From Letharia columbiana (lineage: Eukaryota; Ascomycota; Lecanoromycetes; Lecanorales; Parmeliaceae), in NCBI RefSeq assembly GCF_014066305.1, contig NW_023501100.1, positions 1-64,000 on the forward strand: DNA of 64,000 nt, given 5' to 3'. Positions 50,651-63,292 of this stretch are shown here, one piece after another. The notes under the pieces were generated by a model. It was not told the origin of the DNA, ran no database searches, and saw nothing but the letters and a program-made list of their open reading frames with translations. The translations under genes and the position numbers were made by a program. Within the stretch, counting starts at the first letter, position 1; every line of letters starts with the position of its first letter.

Positions 50651-53600
50651 AATTTAATTTATTTTTTTAATATTAAACTTTATTATAGAAAAGAAGAAAG
50701 AAAAATTTAAAATAAAGTAAAGAGAAGTTTAAATATTTCGAAAGAATAAATATTAAGAATATTAGATATATTAAAGAATAATAAAGTCTCTCTAAGACGT
50801 ATTAAAATTATTCGATATTAAGAATAAAATTTTTTACTATAAAGTCTAAGATAAGGTTATTTCTTTATAAGAGTTTAATATACTTATTTCTTAATTATTT
50901 AAGATATTAAGAAGATTATAAGTGCTTTAAATAATAGTTTTTCGAGTATACTTACTTCGCTTAGAGAGTTTCTTATCTTATAAAGAAGTTATATATAAGA
51001 AAGTTTCGAAGAATAATATCTTAAATTAATTATAATTTAGACGTTTCTTATCTAATTAAAGTCTTATTAAAATCTCTAGTATTATAATATATAAAGTTAT
51101 AAGTAATATTACTAGTATATATTTTAAATATAAAAATATAAGATAATATTAACTATTTCTTTCGATTCGCTAGTTATATAAATAGTTTAATATCTTATTT
51201 ATTTCTCAACTACTATTTATCGAAATCGTTTCGCTATTTCTTTTAAGCTCTTTAAAATCGATTTACTTATCTAATAAGCTTACTTAGAGATATAATAGCT
51301 TAACTTAATTTCTTATTAAAGCCTCTACTAACGCGTTTCTTTAAATTTATTTATTAATATAAATAAAATAAATAGATTAATCTTAGTTATAATATTAGAA
51401 TTAATATAAATATAATATTAATATAGATATATTAAATAAGATAACTAAGATATCGAATTATATAGATAAAAAGAAGATATAATATAATAGAGAATATCTT
51501 CGTTAAGGCTCGCTAGTTATAGAGCTAAGAGATATATTAAGAGTACGCTTATAATAATCTATTCTTTATTATCTTATTTTAAAGTCTTTTAATACGTATT
51601 AGATTCTAAATATTATTAAGAAGAAGCTTTTAAATAAGAGAAAGACGCTATCGAAGATTCTCTATTACGAGATTTATAATTAAATTTCTTTAATAATAAT
51701 TCTTTTAATAGCTTATATTCTTCTAGCTTATCTTTTAACTCTTATTTAAATTCTATTTAATCTTTAATAAGACTTATTAGCTATATCGCCGTATTATCTA
51801 TATATCTATAGAGCTTATATAATATAATTTAAATTCTATAAACTAGATTTATAATCGCTACGATACGACGTTATAAAAAGATAAAATAATTAAGTAATAC
51901 TATAATAGCGAAAAGACTAAAGTCGATATATCTAAAATAGATAAGATAGATAATATAGAATAAGATTATAAAGGTGTCGAAATGAGTATAAACGATTTAA
52001 TTAATTCTAGCGAGTATATTATTAATTAAATCCTTTACTCTTTAATATTAAAGACCTCGAATCTTATTAATAATAGTAAAGAATTTTATCGCTATAGCGT
52101 TTAGTATAATAATATAATCTTTATAGTCTTATAATAGATTATTATTAATTATTTAATAATCTTATATATATATTAAATTTAAAGAGTAATTACTACTTAT
52201 ATATCTACTCTAGCGTCTTTAAAAAACGAAAAATCGATATTTAATTAAATCTATATTATAAATAATATTTAAGATTAATTTATAATATAATATAACTTTC
52301 TCTTAGTCGCGTTTTTTATATTACTATTATTAGATATAGCTATTATAATTATATTAATTAAACGCTTTATTATAAAATAGCTATAAATCTTAAAAGTATT
52401 AATCTCTATATTAACGCTTTTAAATTAATATCTAAAAGACTAAAGATTAATTCGAATATATAAGACTATAAATTACTTTATAAAAATCTATAATATTATA
52501 GTTCGTATATTTATAATTATTCTATTTTAAATAAAGTCGCTATCGTTTAAAAGAATAATATTAATAATCTATTAAATATATCTAAGACTAGAGATATATT
52601 AATAGAAGCTCGAAGTAATAAGAGATTTAATATTTTATATTAATATTTAATCTATATATCTCTATATTATTCTCTTATTTTTTTATTTAATAAATAATTA
52701 TAATATAATAATATATTTAATATAGATATTATATTAAATAGAAGCTTTTTTATTTAGCGAAGTAGAAATAACGAAGTTATTCTATAAATTAGAGAAATTA
52801 TTAAATAAGATAATTCTAAATAAGTAACGCTTATCTTATATTATAGATCTATTTTATCTATTTCTTCTATTCTATTAATCGCTAACTTCTTATAAATATA
52901 TAATATAAAGTCGTCTTAGTAAGTTTAATCGTTTTCTTTATTACGATAAATTATTATAATATTTTATTTATAATATTTATATAACTATTAAAAGTAATAA
53001 ACTCTATTAATTAAAGATAAATTAGAAGATTATTTAAATTAATATCTATTAAGTAGTTATTAATACTTATATCGATAAAGCTATTATAGATAATTAGACT
53101 AATAAATAATATATTATTCTCTCTTTCTTCTATTAAGAAGATCTACGATTTATAAAATAACTTTATTAAAATATTATTATTCTATTTATTAAATTCGACT
53201 AACTAAATCTCTTTACGACTTTTATCTATAATTTAAAATAAATTAAGATTATTAAAAATCTTCTATTTAACGAATATATTATTAATTAATTTAATCTAAT
53301 TATTAAAATATTTAGATTAAAGTTAAAAACTTTTATAAATAATATTCTAAAGAAAAAGATATTAGATATATTCTTATTTTTCTTATCTTCTATTATAGTA
53401 TAATAATTCTCTTCTATTTAATTTAATAGAGTAGTTCTTTAAATAATATATTAATTAGATAATTAATATAGATTATAATTTCTAAAAATACTTCTAATAT
53501 AATATAATTTATTATATATTATAATTTCTATCGATTAGCTCTATAATATTATTTAATTTTTTTTTTATCTTTATAAGAGCGAAGTATAATTAATTAAAAT

Positions 53601-54404
53601 ATTAATTAGTTTTAATTCTAACTAATTTTATAAATAATAAATTAAGTTTTAATCTATATTTATATTATTAAATTTTAAAAATAAAACTTATTATATATCT
53701 ATATTCTTATTATTTTATATTTTAAAAATTAATTCTTTAGCGCTATTAAAATAAACGTCGCTATTAATATTAAGATTTCTAATTAAAATCTATTTTCTAA
53801 TCTCTATATAATTATTATTAAATATATACTCTATAAAAATTATAGCTAATATACTATTAATAGAATAGATATTATTTTATCTTATTAGAACTTAGATAAA
53901 AATATATATAATAAATAATTTTCGAAGAACTTTAACGATTATATTATCTTTAAATTAGATTTTAAATATTCTATATATCGTCGATATAGATTTATTAAGA
54001 TATTAAATAATAAATCTAAATAGAATTATTAGATAATACTCTATAGTCTTTATTTATTAATTAAATATAACGCTTATATTAATATAAAGATCTATATTAA
54101 TATTAAAGTTTATAAATATATTTTTAAATATATTTATAAGAGTAATAATTAAGTTAGTTTTTAAATAAAATATAAAAATAATATAAATTAAGACGATATA
54201 GATTTAAACTAGATAAATAAGATTTAAGAGTATTAAGATATATAATAAATAAGCTCTATAAAAGTCTATTAAAGAATTTTTAACTTTAAATTATATAATT
54301 ATAATTCTTCTATTAAATAATTATTTATTTATCTCTTAAATTAATAAAGTATAAGATTTAATAATAATAATAATAATCTATTTTATATAATTAATTAGTA
54401 TATA
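50651..54404. other. RIP-mutated DNA, probably gag/5' part of gypsy 2 and other relics
   Basis: AT-rich, non-tandem. CG-containing patches lie at 51,850-52,020 (ACGATACGACGTTATAAAAA, GGTGTCGAAATGAG). A weak minus-strand coding-like frame with many TAA/TAG, rich in Gln-type stops and Ser/Leu/Arg, can be read at 52.75-53.25 kb. No LTR pair could be matched. The region ends where R1 copy 4 begins. Confidence 0.4.
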
Positions 54405-56570
54405 TAAAAAGAATAAGATAGAGCTAAGCTTAAAAATCTTAAATTTATATATATAGTTAATTATTAATTTAGAGTTAATTATGATCTTTTAACTAGACTA
54501 ACTAAGTTAGCGCGCTATCTCTCTCGAGCTCTCTTATTAAGAATTTATATATAAAAAATTTATACTCTAAAATAACTAGCTTTCTATAAATACTATTTCT
54601 TTATAATTTCGTAAATTATAGAACTCGATATACGCTTTCTAACGCTATAAAAATAATGAAGTTTAATCTACTATTAGTAAATTAAATAAATATTTAAATA
54701 TAATAGTTATAATATTTATATTAGACGCGTTCGAGATCGAATAATAATTCTTTTATCTATCTATTATTTTTTATTATTCTATTAATTCTATTAATTCTAT
54801 TAATTCTATTAATTCTACTAATATAAATATAATCGTCTTCGATATCTCTCGTTTAATTAAAGCCCCTTATTAACGCTTTTAGATTATCTCTCGGCCAATT
54901 TATTATTACTAGTAATCGAGATTATAAGTAAGCTTAATAGCTATCTACTACTACTTATAAACGCGTTAAAAGATTCTTAAAAAGAGCTCGAACGAATATA
55001 TTCTCCTCTATATACTTCTTTTAAGTTAGCGATAGATAAGTTAAACTAATATTTAAATATTATAATTATATTAAACGCGTTTTAACGTTATATACTCTCT
55101 ACGATTTTATATTAAATTATTATTTAGTAAGCGAAGAATATTACTATAATTTAGTCTATTATCTCTACTATATTAAGAAGTAAGAGAAGAAACTATAATA
55201 AATAAATGCGGAGAATACTATAAAGAAACTAAGCGGTAATAAGATTATTATTATTAAGAATACGTTAGCTTTTCAAGATCTCACGTTATATACTCTCTAT
55301 GATTTCGTATTAAATTATTACTTAGTAAGCGAAGAATACTATTATAACTTAATTATTTTATATTAAATTATTACTTAGTAAGCGAAGAATATTATTATAA
55401 CTTAATTTATTATCTCTACTATATTAAGAAGTAAGAGAAGAAATTATAATTAATAAATATAAAGAATATTACGAAGAAATTAAGCGGTAATAAGACTATT
55501 ATTATTAAGAATACAATTTAGCTCTTTAAGATTCTACGTTATATTAGTTATTTATTTAATTAATTACTTAGCTAGTTATCTTAGCTAATTACTTAATCTA
55601 ATACTCTAATAAATAAGAAGTAAAAGAAGGAATTATAATAGGTAAATATAAAGAATATTACGGAGAAATTAAGCGATAATAAGATTCTTAATATTAAGAA
55701 TATAATTTAGCTCTCTAAGATCTCATATTATATACTCTTTATAATTTTATATTAAATTATTACTTAATAAGCGAAGAATACTATTATAATTTAATTTATT
55801 ATTCTTATTATATTAAGAAGTAAGAGAAGAAATTATAATAGATAAATATAAAGAATATTACGAAGAATACTATAAAGAATATTACGAAGAAATTAAGCGA
55901 TAATAAGACTTCTAATATTAAGAATACGACTTAGCTCTTTAAAATCCCATATTATATACTCTCTACGATTCTATATTAAATTATTACTTAGTAAGCGAAG
56001 AATATTACTATAATTTAGCTTATTATCTCTACTATATTAAGAAGTAAGAGGAGAAACTATAATAGATAAATACGAAGAATATTACGAAGAAACTAAGCGG
56101 TAATAAGATTATTATTATTAAGAATACGGCTTAGCTCTCTAAGATTCCATCTTATATACTCTCTACGATTTTATATTAAATTATTACTTCGAAACGATAT
56201 ATATTTAGACGAATTAAAATCATTCGATGTCTTACTCTAATAGCTATTTTATTATTTAAAAGATTTTACTACGATAGAAGATAATATGAAATTTACACCA
56301 CTAATTAGCATATTATCTTTATTTCTTTTCGATATTTCGATACTTCTTATTATAAGAATATAACCTTTCTCTATTTTTTATAGATAATTATTACGAATTA
56401 ATTCTTTATACTTAATATACCTTTCTAATTAGATCTTAGCGCGCCTCTCTTCGTATATATATATTTATATATAGATTAAAAACGTATAGTAAGCGATTAG
56501 AGTTCGATTTAACTTAGAAAAATTCAACTTTATAAATTTAATTCATAGACCTTTACTTATATAGAATATA
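54405..56570 (+). repeat. R1 repeat copy 4, complete, RIP-mutated
   Basis: Runs from ATATAAAAAGAATAAGATAG to the natural 3' end CATAGACCTTTACTTATATA. It contains the ATTAATTCTATTAATTCTAT array (five units), the CGTTTTAACGTTATATACTC join and several roughly 200-bp modules (AGCGAAGAATATTACTATAA, AAGCGGTAATAAGATTATTA). Near 56,185 it has the junction CTTCGAAACGATATATATTT before GACGAATTAAAATCATTCGA, the same junction as in the unmutated island (44,845-44,865). Confidence 0.85.
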
Positions 56571-57109
56571 AACGCTAGATTAAGCTAATAATCTTCTTCT
56601 AATTAAATTAATAGTATTAATAGAAAAGACGAATAGAAAATCTCTTTTATATCGATTTATTAATATAATATATTTAAAAAAAGAATAAGTAAGATATATT
56701 TAAATAAAGTTTACGTTAGAGGAATTAAATATTATTATAAGAATATATTATATTAATTTAAATATATAAAAAACTCTTCTATTTATAATATCTTCTTTTA
56801 AATATATTAAATTCTATATTTTTTAAGGACTTATATATAATAATATAGTAATTTTTTTTTCTATTATAATATTTATATAGCGAGAAACTTATATTATAAT
56901 AATATTAAATAAAATTAAATATTAAATAAAGTAGTAATTTAAAAGAGAGAATACTATTTATAAGATTTTTTTATAATAATTCTACTATAATATAAGCTCG
57001 ATAATTCTCTAAATTTATAAAATAACTATATTATAAATTAAGATATATAGATAACTTTTTTTTTTTATTAAATAGAAATACTTTAAGTATAATATAAATA
57101 GCTTATTAT

Positions 57110-57350
57110 GTTAATAATAATATTTAAAATATTATAACTTTTTTAAATATAGTATTTCTTTTTTATATACTAAAACTTTTCGCGTTAGATATATTTTTTC
57201 TTAATAATTTCTTTAATAAATTAAAGTATTTTAAATTATAGAATAAAAAGATTATCGCGTTAACGATAATTTTAAAATATTATAATTTTTTTAATATAAT
57301 ATTCTTTTTTTAGCTATTAAAACTTTTCGCGCTAGATATATTTTTTCTTT
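57110..57350. repeat. Direct duplication, 147 bp apart
   Basis: TTAAAATATTATAACTTTTT to AAAACTTTTCGCGTTAGATA near 57,125-57,195 recurs near 57,270-57,345 with AAAACTTTTCGCGCTAGATA. The two AAAACTTTTCGCG words start at 57,172 and 57,319. The copies differ by small indels and transitions. Confidence 0.75.
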
Positions 57351-57565
57351 TTTTATTTATAAATAATTTAATTCTTCTTTTATACTTTATATATATTTCT
57401 TAATTAATACTTATTATTCTTTATTTAAATTATCTAATAATCTTATTTATATTCTTTAAACTTAATATTATACCTTTTCTCTATTAAATAATATATAATA
57501 TAAATAAATTATTATCGAAGACTTTTATTTTTATTTAATTTAAATTTATTTAAAAAAAAAATTAA

Positions 57566-57865
57566 CTCTATAAAGAATATTAGTCTTATTATTAAATTTA
57601 ATCTATTCGCGATTTAATAAAATTATAAATAATATTATATTAATAGTCGAAATTAACTTCTACGCGAAGTATATAATTATTAAATTAATATTTAAAATTA
57701 AATATAAATAAGTTTTAATAATAATTAAATTATTATAATTAATATTATTTAAAACGTAATCTCTTATTTTAATAGCTAACTCTTCTTTCTTAATAACTAT
57801 AAAAATATTAATAAAATTATATTTTAGAATATTATATTATAAAGAGTATAAAATAATTCTAAGAT
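57566..57865 (-). pseudogene. RIP-killed minus-strand relic, unknown
   Basis: About 95 codons on the minus strand with only three stops, all TAA/TAG: KYNFINIFIVIKKEELAIKI, RDYVLNNINYNNLIIIKTY, LILNINLIIIYFA, KLISTINIILFIILLNRE. It looks like a beta-rich domain, but no family is recognised. Confidence 0.4.
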
Positions 57866-58732
57866 AGCTATTATTATAGCTTTATCTAATATTATCTTTA
57901 TTCTTCTTTAAAATAATATTATTATTTATTCTCGCTTTAAGATTTCTCTTATTATTATTATTTAATTTAATTATAATATATTAATAGAGTTTAATTTAAC
58001 TTAGTTATTAAAGATAATTAAGCTTATTTTCTAAAATAAGATCTTTATATCTATAATATCGAGATTATTAATTATATACTTTAAGATATTTAAAAAAATC
58101 TTACTTCTTTTAATAATATAGTTATATACTTTTATAATAACTTTTATTAAATTCTTTTAATTATTAAGAGTATTAAGTTAAATTATATCGCTTAAACTAC
58201 GTTAAAAGCGTTTTATCTTTAAAATTATATTTAAATTCTTAAATTAATAAAAAATATAAGACTTTAAAATTTTAATTTTATTAATTAAGATTAGATTAAT
58301 ATAAAGAAATTCGCTTAAAGACTATTAGATATAAATAATAATATCTTAATAAGCTTTAAAAAATAAGAAGTTATTAATTAATCTATTAAATAGTTATTAA
58401 ATAACTTTATTATTTAACTAATTAATACTATTTATAATAATCTTAACTTATATTAAATAGCTAATTTCTATATATTTAAAATAATTCTTTATACTCTTAA
58501 TAAGAATATTACTCGATTTAATAATTAAGTTCTTAATAAGTTTTTTAAAATTAAGATTATTTATAAAAGTAGAAATTAAGTCGTTAATAAAGAAGATAGC
58601 TTTCTTCTATTTACTAAAATAATAAATATCTTTAAATTAATCTCGCTTTTACTTTATTATTTAAAGTTAAAATAAAATTATATAATAATATTATTAAGAA
58701 ATTTAAAGTAGCGTATAAATCTATTAATATAT

Positions 58733-60984
58733 ATAAAAGAATAAGATAGAGCTAAGCTAGAAAATCTTAAATTTATATATATAGCCAATTATTAATTTAG
58801 AATTACTACGTTCTTTAATTAAATCGACTAAGTTAACTCGATAGCCCTCTCGCGTTTTCTTATTAAAAATTTATATATAGAAATCTTATATTTTAAGATA
58901 CTTAGCTTACGATATATATAGTTACTTTATAATTTCTCAAATTATAAAGCTCCCTTTACGCTTTCTAACGCTATAAAAATTATAAAGTTTAATCTACTAT
59001 TAGTAAATTAAATAGATATTTAAATATAATAATTATAATAGTTATATTAGACGCGTTCGAGATCGAATAATAATAATTCTATTATCTATTTATTATTCTT
59101 TTACTATTCTATTAATTCTATTAATTTCATTAACGTCTTCGATATTCCTCGCTTAAAGATTACTTTAGATATATATACTCCTTTTACTTATTTCTTAGAG
59201 TCTCTATTAACGTTCTTAGATTATCTCTTAGCGAATCTATTACTACTAATAATCGAGGTCGTAAGCGAGTTTAATAACTATCTACTACTACTTATAAACG
59301 TATTAAAAGACTCTTAAAAAGAGCTCGAACGAATATATTCTCTTCTATATACTTCTTTTAAATTAGTAATAGATAAGTTAAACTAATATTCAAATATTAT
59401 AATTATATTAAACGCGTTCGAGATCGAATAATAATCCTTTTATCTATTTATATAACTATTCTTCTTTTATTATTCTATTAATTCTATTAATTCTATTAAT
59501 TTCATTAATATAAATATATTTACTCTCGATACTCTCGTACTTAGTTAAATAAGAGAAGGATCTATAATAGGCGAATATAAAGAATACTACGAAGAATATT
59601 ATAGAGATAGTTATTAGTAATAGTAATATAATAAACTTACTCTTTACGATCTTATATTAATCTATTTAGCTAATATAAGAGAAGTTAATATAATAAGCGA
59701 ATACGGAGAATATTACGAAGAAATTAAGTAATAATAAGACTCTTAGCACTAAGAACACGGCTTAGCTCTTCAAGATCTCACGTTATATACTCTCTACGAT
59801 TTTATATTAAATTATTACTTAGTAAGCGTTATTAGCTAGTTACTTAGTTATTTACTTAATTAGCTACTTAGCTAGTTACTTAGTCTAATACTCTATAAGA
59901 GAAGAAGTAAAAGAAGAAACTATAATAGGTAAATGCGGAGAATACTACGGAGAATACTACGGAGAATACTACGGAGAAATTAAGCGGTAATAAGGCCACC
60001 ATCGTTAAGAACACGGCTCAACTCTTTAAGATCCCACGTTATATACTCTCTACGATTTTATATTAAATCATTACTTAGTAAGCGAAGAATATTACTATAA
60101 CTTAATTTATTATCTCTACTATATTAAGAAGTAAGAGAAGAAACTATAATAAGTAAATACGGAGAATATTACGGAGAAACTAAGCGGTAATAAGATTATT
60201 AGCACTAAGAACGTGACTTAGCTCTTCAAGATCCCACGTTATATACTCTCTACGATTTCACATTAAATTATTACTTAGTAAGCGGAGAATATCACTATAA
60301 CTTAGTTTATTATCCTTACTACATTAAGAAGTAAGAGAAGAAACTATAATAGGCAAATACGGAGAATACTATGGAGAAATCAAGCGGTAATAAAGCTATT
60401 ATCGTTAAGAACACGGCTTAGCTCTTTAAGATCCCACGTTATATACTCTCTACGATTTCATATTAAATTATTACTTAGTAAGCGGAGAATACTACTATAA
60501 CTTAGTCTATTATTTCTACTATATTAATATAATATATTACTATAATAATATTATAAGAGAAAGATCTACTACGACGTTTATAATTAATTAAGTCTCTATA
60601 GACGAAATATCGAATAATATATATTTAGACGAATTAAAGCTATTTTATTATTCGAAAGATTTTACTACGGTAGAAGATATTATAGAATTCATACTACTAA
60701 TTAACACGTTATCTCTATTTCTTTTCGATATTTTAATACTTCTTATTATAAGAATATAATCTTTCTCTATTTTTTATAGGTAATTATTATAGATTAATTC
60801 TCTATACTCGATATACCTTTCTAATTAGGCCTTAGCGCGCCTCTCTTTATAAATATATATTTATATATAAGTCGAAAACGTATAGTAAGCGATTAGAGTT
60901 CGATTTAACTTAGAACTAAGACTAAAATTCGATTTAACTTAGAAAAATTCAACTCTATAAATTTAATTCATAGGTTTTTACTTA
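58733..60984 (+). repeat. R1 repeat copy 5, complete, lightly RIP-mutated in its 3' half
   Basis: Starts ATATATAAAAGAATAAGATA and ends CATAGGTTTTTACTTATATA. The 59.73-60.50 kb part keeps many pre-RIP words (TAAGGCCACCATCGTTAAGA, ACACGGCTCAACTCTTTAAG, ATCCCACGTTATATACTCTC, TATCCTTACTACATTAAGAA). Modules repeat at about 200 bp (AAGCGGTAAT at 59,982, 60,182 and 60,382). Copy 6 follows immediately in the same orientation. Confidence 0.85.
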
Positions 60985-62704
60985 TATAATAGAATAAGAT
61001 AGAGCTAAGCTTAAAAATCTTAAATTTATATATATAGTTAATTATAAATTTAAGTTCGCTACGCTCTTTAATTAGATCGACTAAGTTAGCTCGTTAACTC
61101 TCTTATCTCTCTCTTATTAAAATTTATATATAAAAGTTTTATACTTTAAAGTACTCAGCTTACGATATATATAATTACTTTATAATTTCTTAAATTATAA
61201 AGCTCGCTTTACGCTTTCTAACGCTATAAAAATTATAAAGTTTAATCTACTATTAGTAGATTAAATAAATATTTAAATATAATAATTATAGTAGTTATAT
61301 TAAACGCGTTCGAAATCGAATAATAATTCTTTTATCTATTTATATAATTATTCTTCTTTTACTATTCTATTAATTCTATTAATTCTATTAATTCTATTAA
61401 TTTTACTAATATAAATATAATTATCTTCGATATTTCTTATCTAATTAGAGCTTCTTACTAACGCCTCTAGACTATTTCTTAATAAATTCGCTATTATTAG
61501 TAATCGAGGCTATAAGCGAGCTTAATAAGTATTTACTACTACTTATAAACGCGTTAGAAAACTCTTAAAAAGAGTCTAAACGAATATATTTTCCTTTATA
61601 TACTTCTCTTAAATCAGCGATAAGTAAGTTAAATTAATATTTAAATATTATAATTATATTAAACGCGTTCGAAATCGAATAATAATCCTTTTATCTATTT
61701 ATATAATTATTCTTCTTTTATTATTCTATTAATTCTATTAATTCTATTAATTCTATTAATTCTATTAATTCTATTAATTCTATTAATTCTATTAATTCTA
61801 TTAATTCTATTAATTCTATTAATTCTATTAATTCTATTAATTCTATTAATTCCACTAATATAAATATATTTATTCTCGATATTCTCGTATTTAATTAAAT
61901 AAGAGAAGAATCTATAATAGACGAATATAAAGAATACTATAAAGAATATTATAGAGATAGTTATTAGCAGTAGTAATATAATAGATCTACTCTTTATAAT
62001 CTTATATTAATTTATTTAGTTAATATAAGAGAAGTTATTATAGTAGACGAATACGAAGAATACTATAAAGAAATTAAGCGATAATAAGACTCTTAGTATT
62101 AAGAATAAACTTAGCTCTCTAAGATTTCACGTTATATACTCTCTACGATTTTATATTAAATTATTACTTAATAAGCGAAGAATATTATTATAACTTAATT
62201 ATTTTATATTAAATTATTATTTAATAAGCGAAGAATACTACTATAACTTAGTTTATTATCTCTACTATATTAAGAAGTAAGAGAAGAAACTATAATAGAT
62301 AAATATAAAGAATATTACGAAGAAATTAAGCGGTAATAAGATTATTATCGTTAAGAATACGACTTAGCTCTTTAAGATTTCACGTTATATTAGTTATTTA
62401 CTTAGTTAGCTACTTAGCTAGTTACTTAATCTAATACTTTATAAGAGAAAGAGTAAGAGAAGAAACTATAATAGGTAAATATAAAGAATACTACGAAGAA
62501 ACTAAGCGGTAATAAGATTATTATTATTAAGAACACGGCTTAGCTCTTTAAGATCTCACGTTATATACTCTCTATAATTTTATATTAAATTATTACTTAA
62601 TAAGCGAAGAATACTACTATAATTTAATCTATTATCCTTACTATATTAAAAAGTAAGAGAAAAAACTATAATAGATAAATACGAAAAATACTACGAAGAA
62701 TATA
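60985..62704 (+). repeat. R1 repeat copy 6, 3'-truncated, in tandem with copy 5
   Basis: Begins AATAGAATAAGATAGAGCTA directly after the copy 5 end. It has the full 5' half, an expanded 9-bp array, the GAATATAAAGAATACTATAA units and several 3' modules. It loses similarity at about 62,704, within a TACGAAGAATA unit, where the hairpin-rich segment starts. Confidence 0.85.
61725..61853 (+). repeat. Expanded 9-bp array (TTCTATTAA), about 14 units
   Basis: A nearly perfect run of TTCTATTAA units, ended by TTCCACTAATA. The same site in other R1 copies holds only about 3-5 units (43,021; 54,776; 59,095; 59,475; 61,365), so this one expanded recently by slippage. Confidence 0.9.
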
Positions 62705-63010
62705 GTCTTTAACGAAGTCTAATAATCGTTTAGACGCGGCTAAACGATAACTCACGCTAAGCCCGACTCTAAGCTCTACCCCCTATTATTAAATATCGAA
62801 ATTCGATATTTTCGCTTTATAAATAGAAGAATATTATAATAGTACCCTCTATAGAACCTTCGTAGAACCCCTATAGAGCTCCGTAGAGAACTCGTTATCG
62901 AGCTTCGAAGTTAGATACTCCTATTTAAATCTAAATATAAATCTTTATAAGAGTATTGCTAATAATTTATAAAAGCGCGAAGCGCGAATTTTTCGCGAAC
63001 TTTTATTATA
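62705..63010. other. GC-richer segment with three short hairpins
   Basis: Less AT-rich than its surroundings (GCGGCTAAACG, AAGCCCGACTCTAAGCTCTA, CCCCCTATT). It has three dyads: a 9-bp stem with a 6-nt loop at 62,725-62,748 (ATCGTTTAG, ACGCGG, CTAAACGAT); a 10-bp stem around one base at 62,791-62,811 (AAATATCGAA, A, TTCGATATTT); and a 6-bp stem at 62,983-62,997 (CGCGAA, TTT, TTCGCG). A roughly 22-bp imperfect direct repeat (CTATAGAACC TTCGTAGAACC; CTATAGAGC TCCGTAGAGAA) lies at about 62,850-62,890. No gene; it could be an LTR or regulatory fragment of another element. Confidence 0.6.
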
Positions 63011-63224
63011 GCGAAAAATTCGAGTTTTAGAGATAATTACTACTATTAAGAGAATAGTTATTAACTTATATTAAATATATTCTTTATATATATAAATTTA
63101 GCTAATAAATACGATAAACTTAAATTTAAAATTATCTAATAATTATTCGAGACGATTACCCTTAATAAAAATTTAAGCGACTCGAAATTTTCGATTTTTT
63201 TTATTCGAAATTATCGTAGAGATA

Positions 63225-63292
63225 CGAACGATAATTTCGAACGATAATTTCGAATAATAATTTCGAATAATAATTTCGAACGATAATTTCGA
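63225..63292. repeat. 13-bp tandem repeat, five units
   Basis: Units CGAACGATAATTT (63,225 and 63,238), CGAATAATAATTT twice, then CGAACGATAATTT, followed by CGAG. The two unit types differ by C-to-T and G-to-A steps. Confidence 0.9.

Larger units (their letters stand above)
56571..58732. other. RIP-mutated spacer between R1 copies 4 and 5
   Basis: Very AT-rich. It holds a 147-bp duplication and a short minus-strand coding relic (listed separately). Otherwise nothing could be identified. Confidence 0.45.

Noticed and set aside
54405..62704. R1 copies as LTRs of the gypsy elements
   Set aside because: The copies flanking gypsy 2 point in opposite directions and the tandem pair has no internal element. 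No primer binding site or paired terminal match was seen.
62700..62900. tRNA or 5S rRNA gene in the GC-richer segment
   Set aside because: The hairpins do not form a cloverleaf, and no A/B box pair or 5S internal control region is visible.
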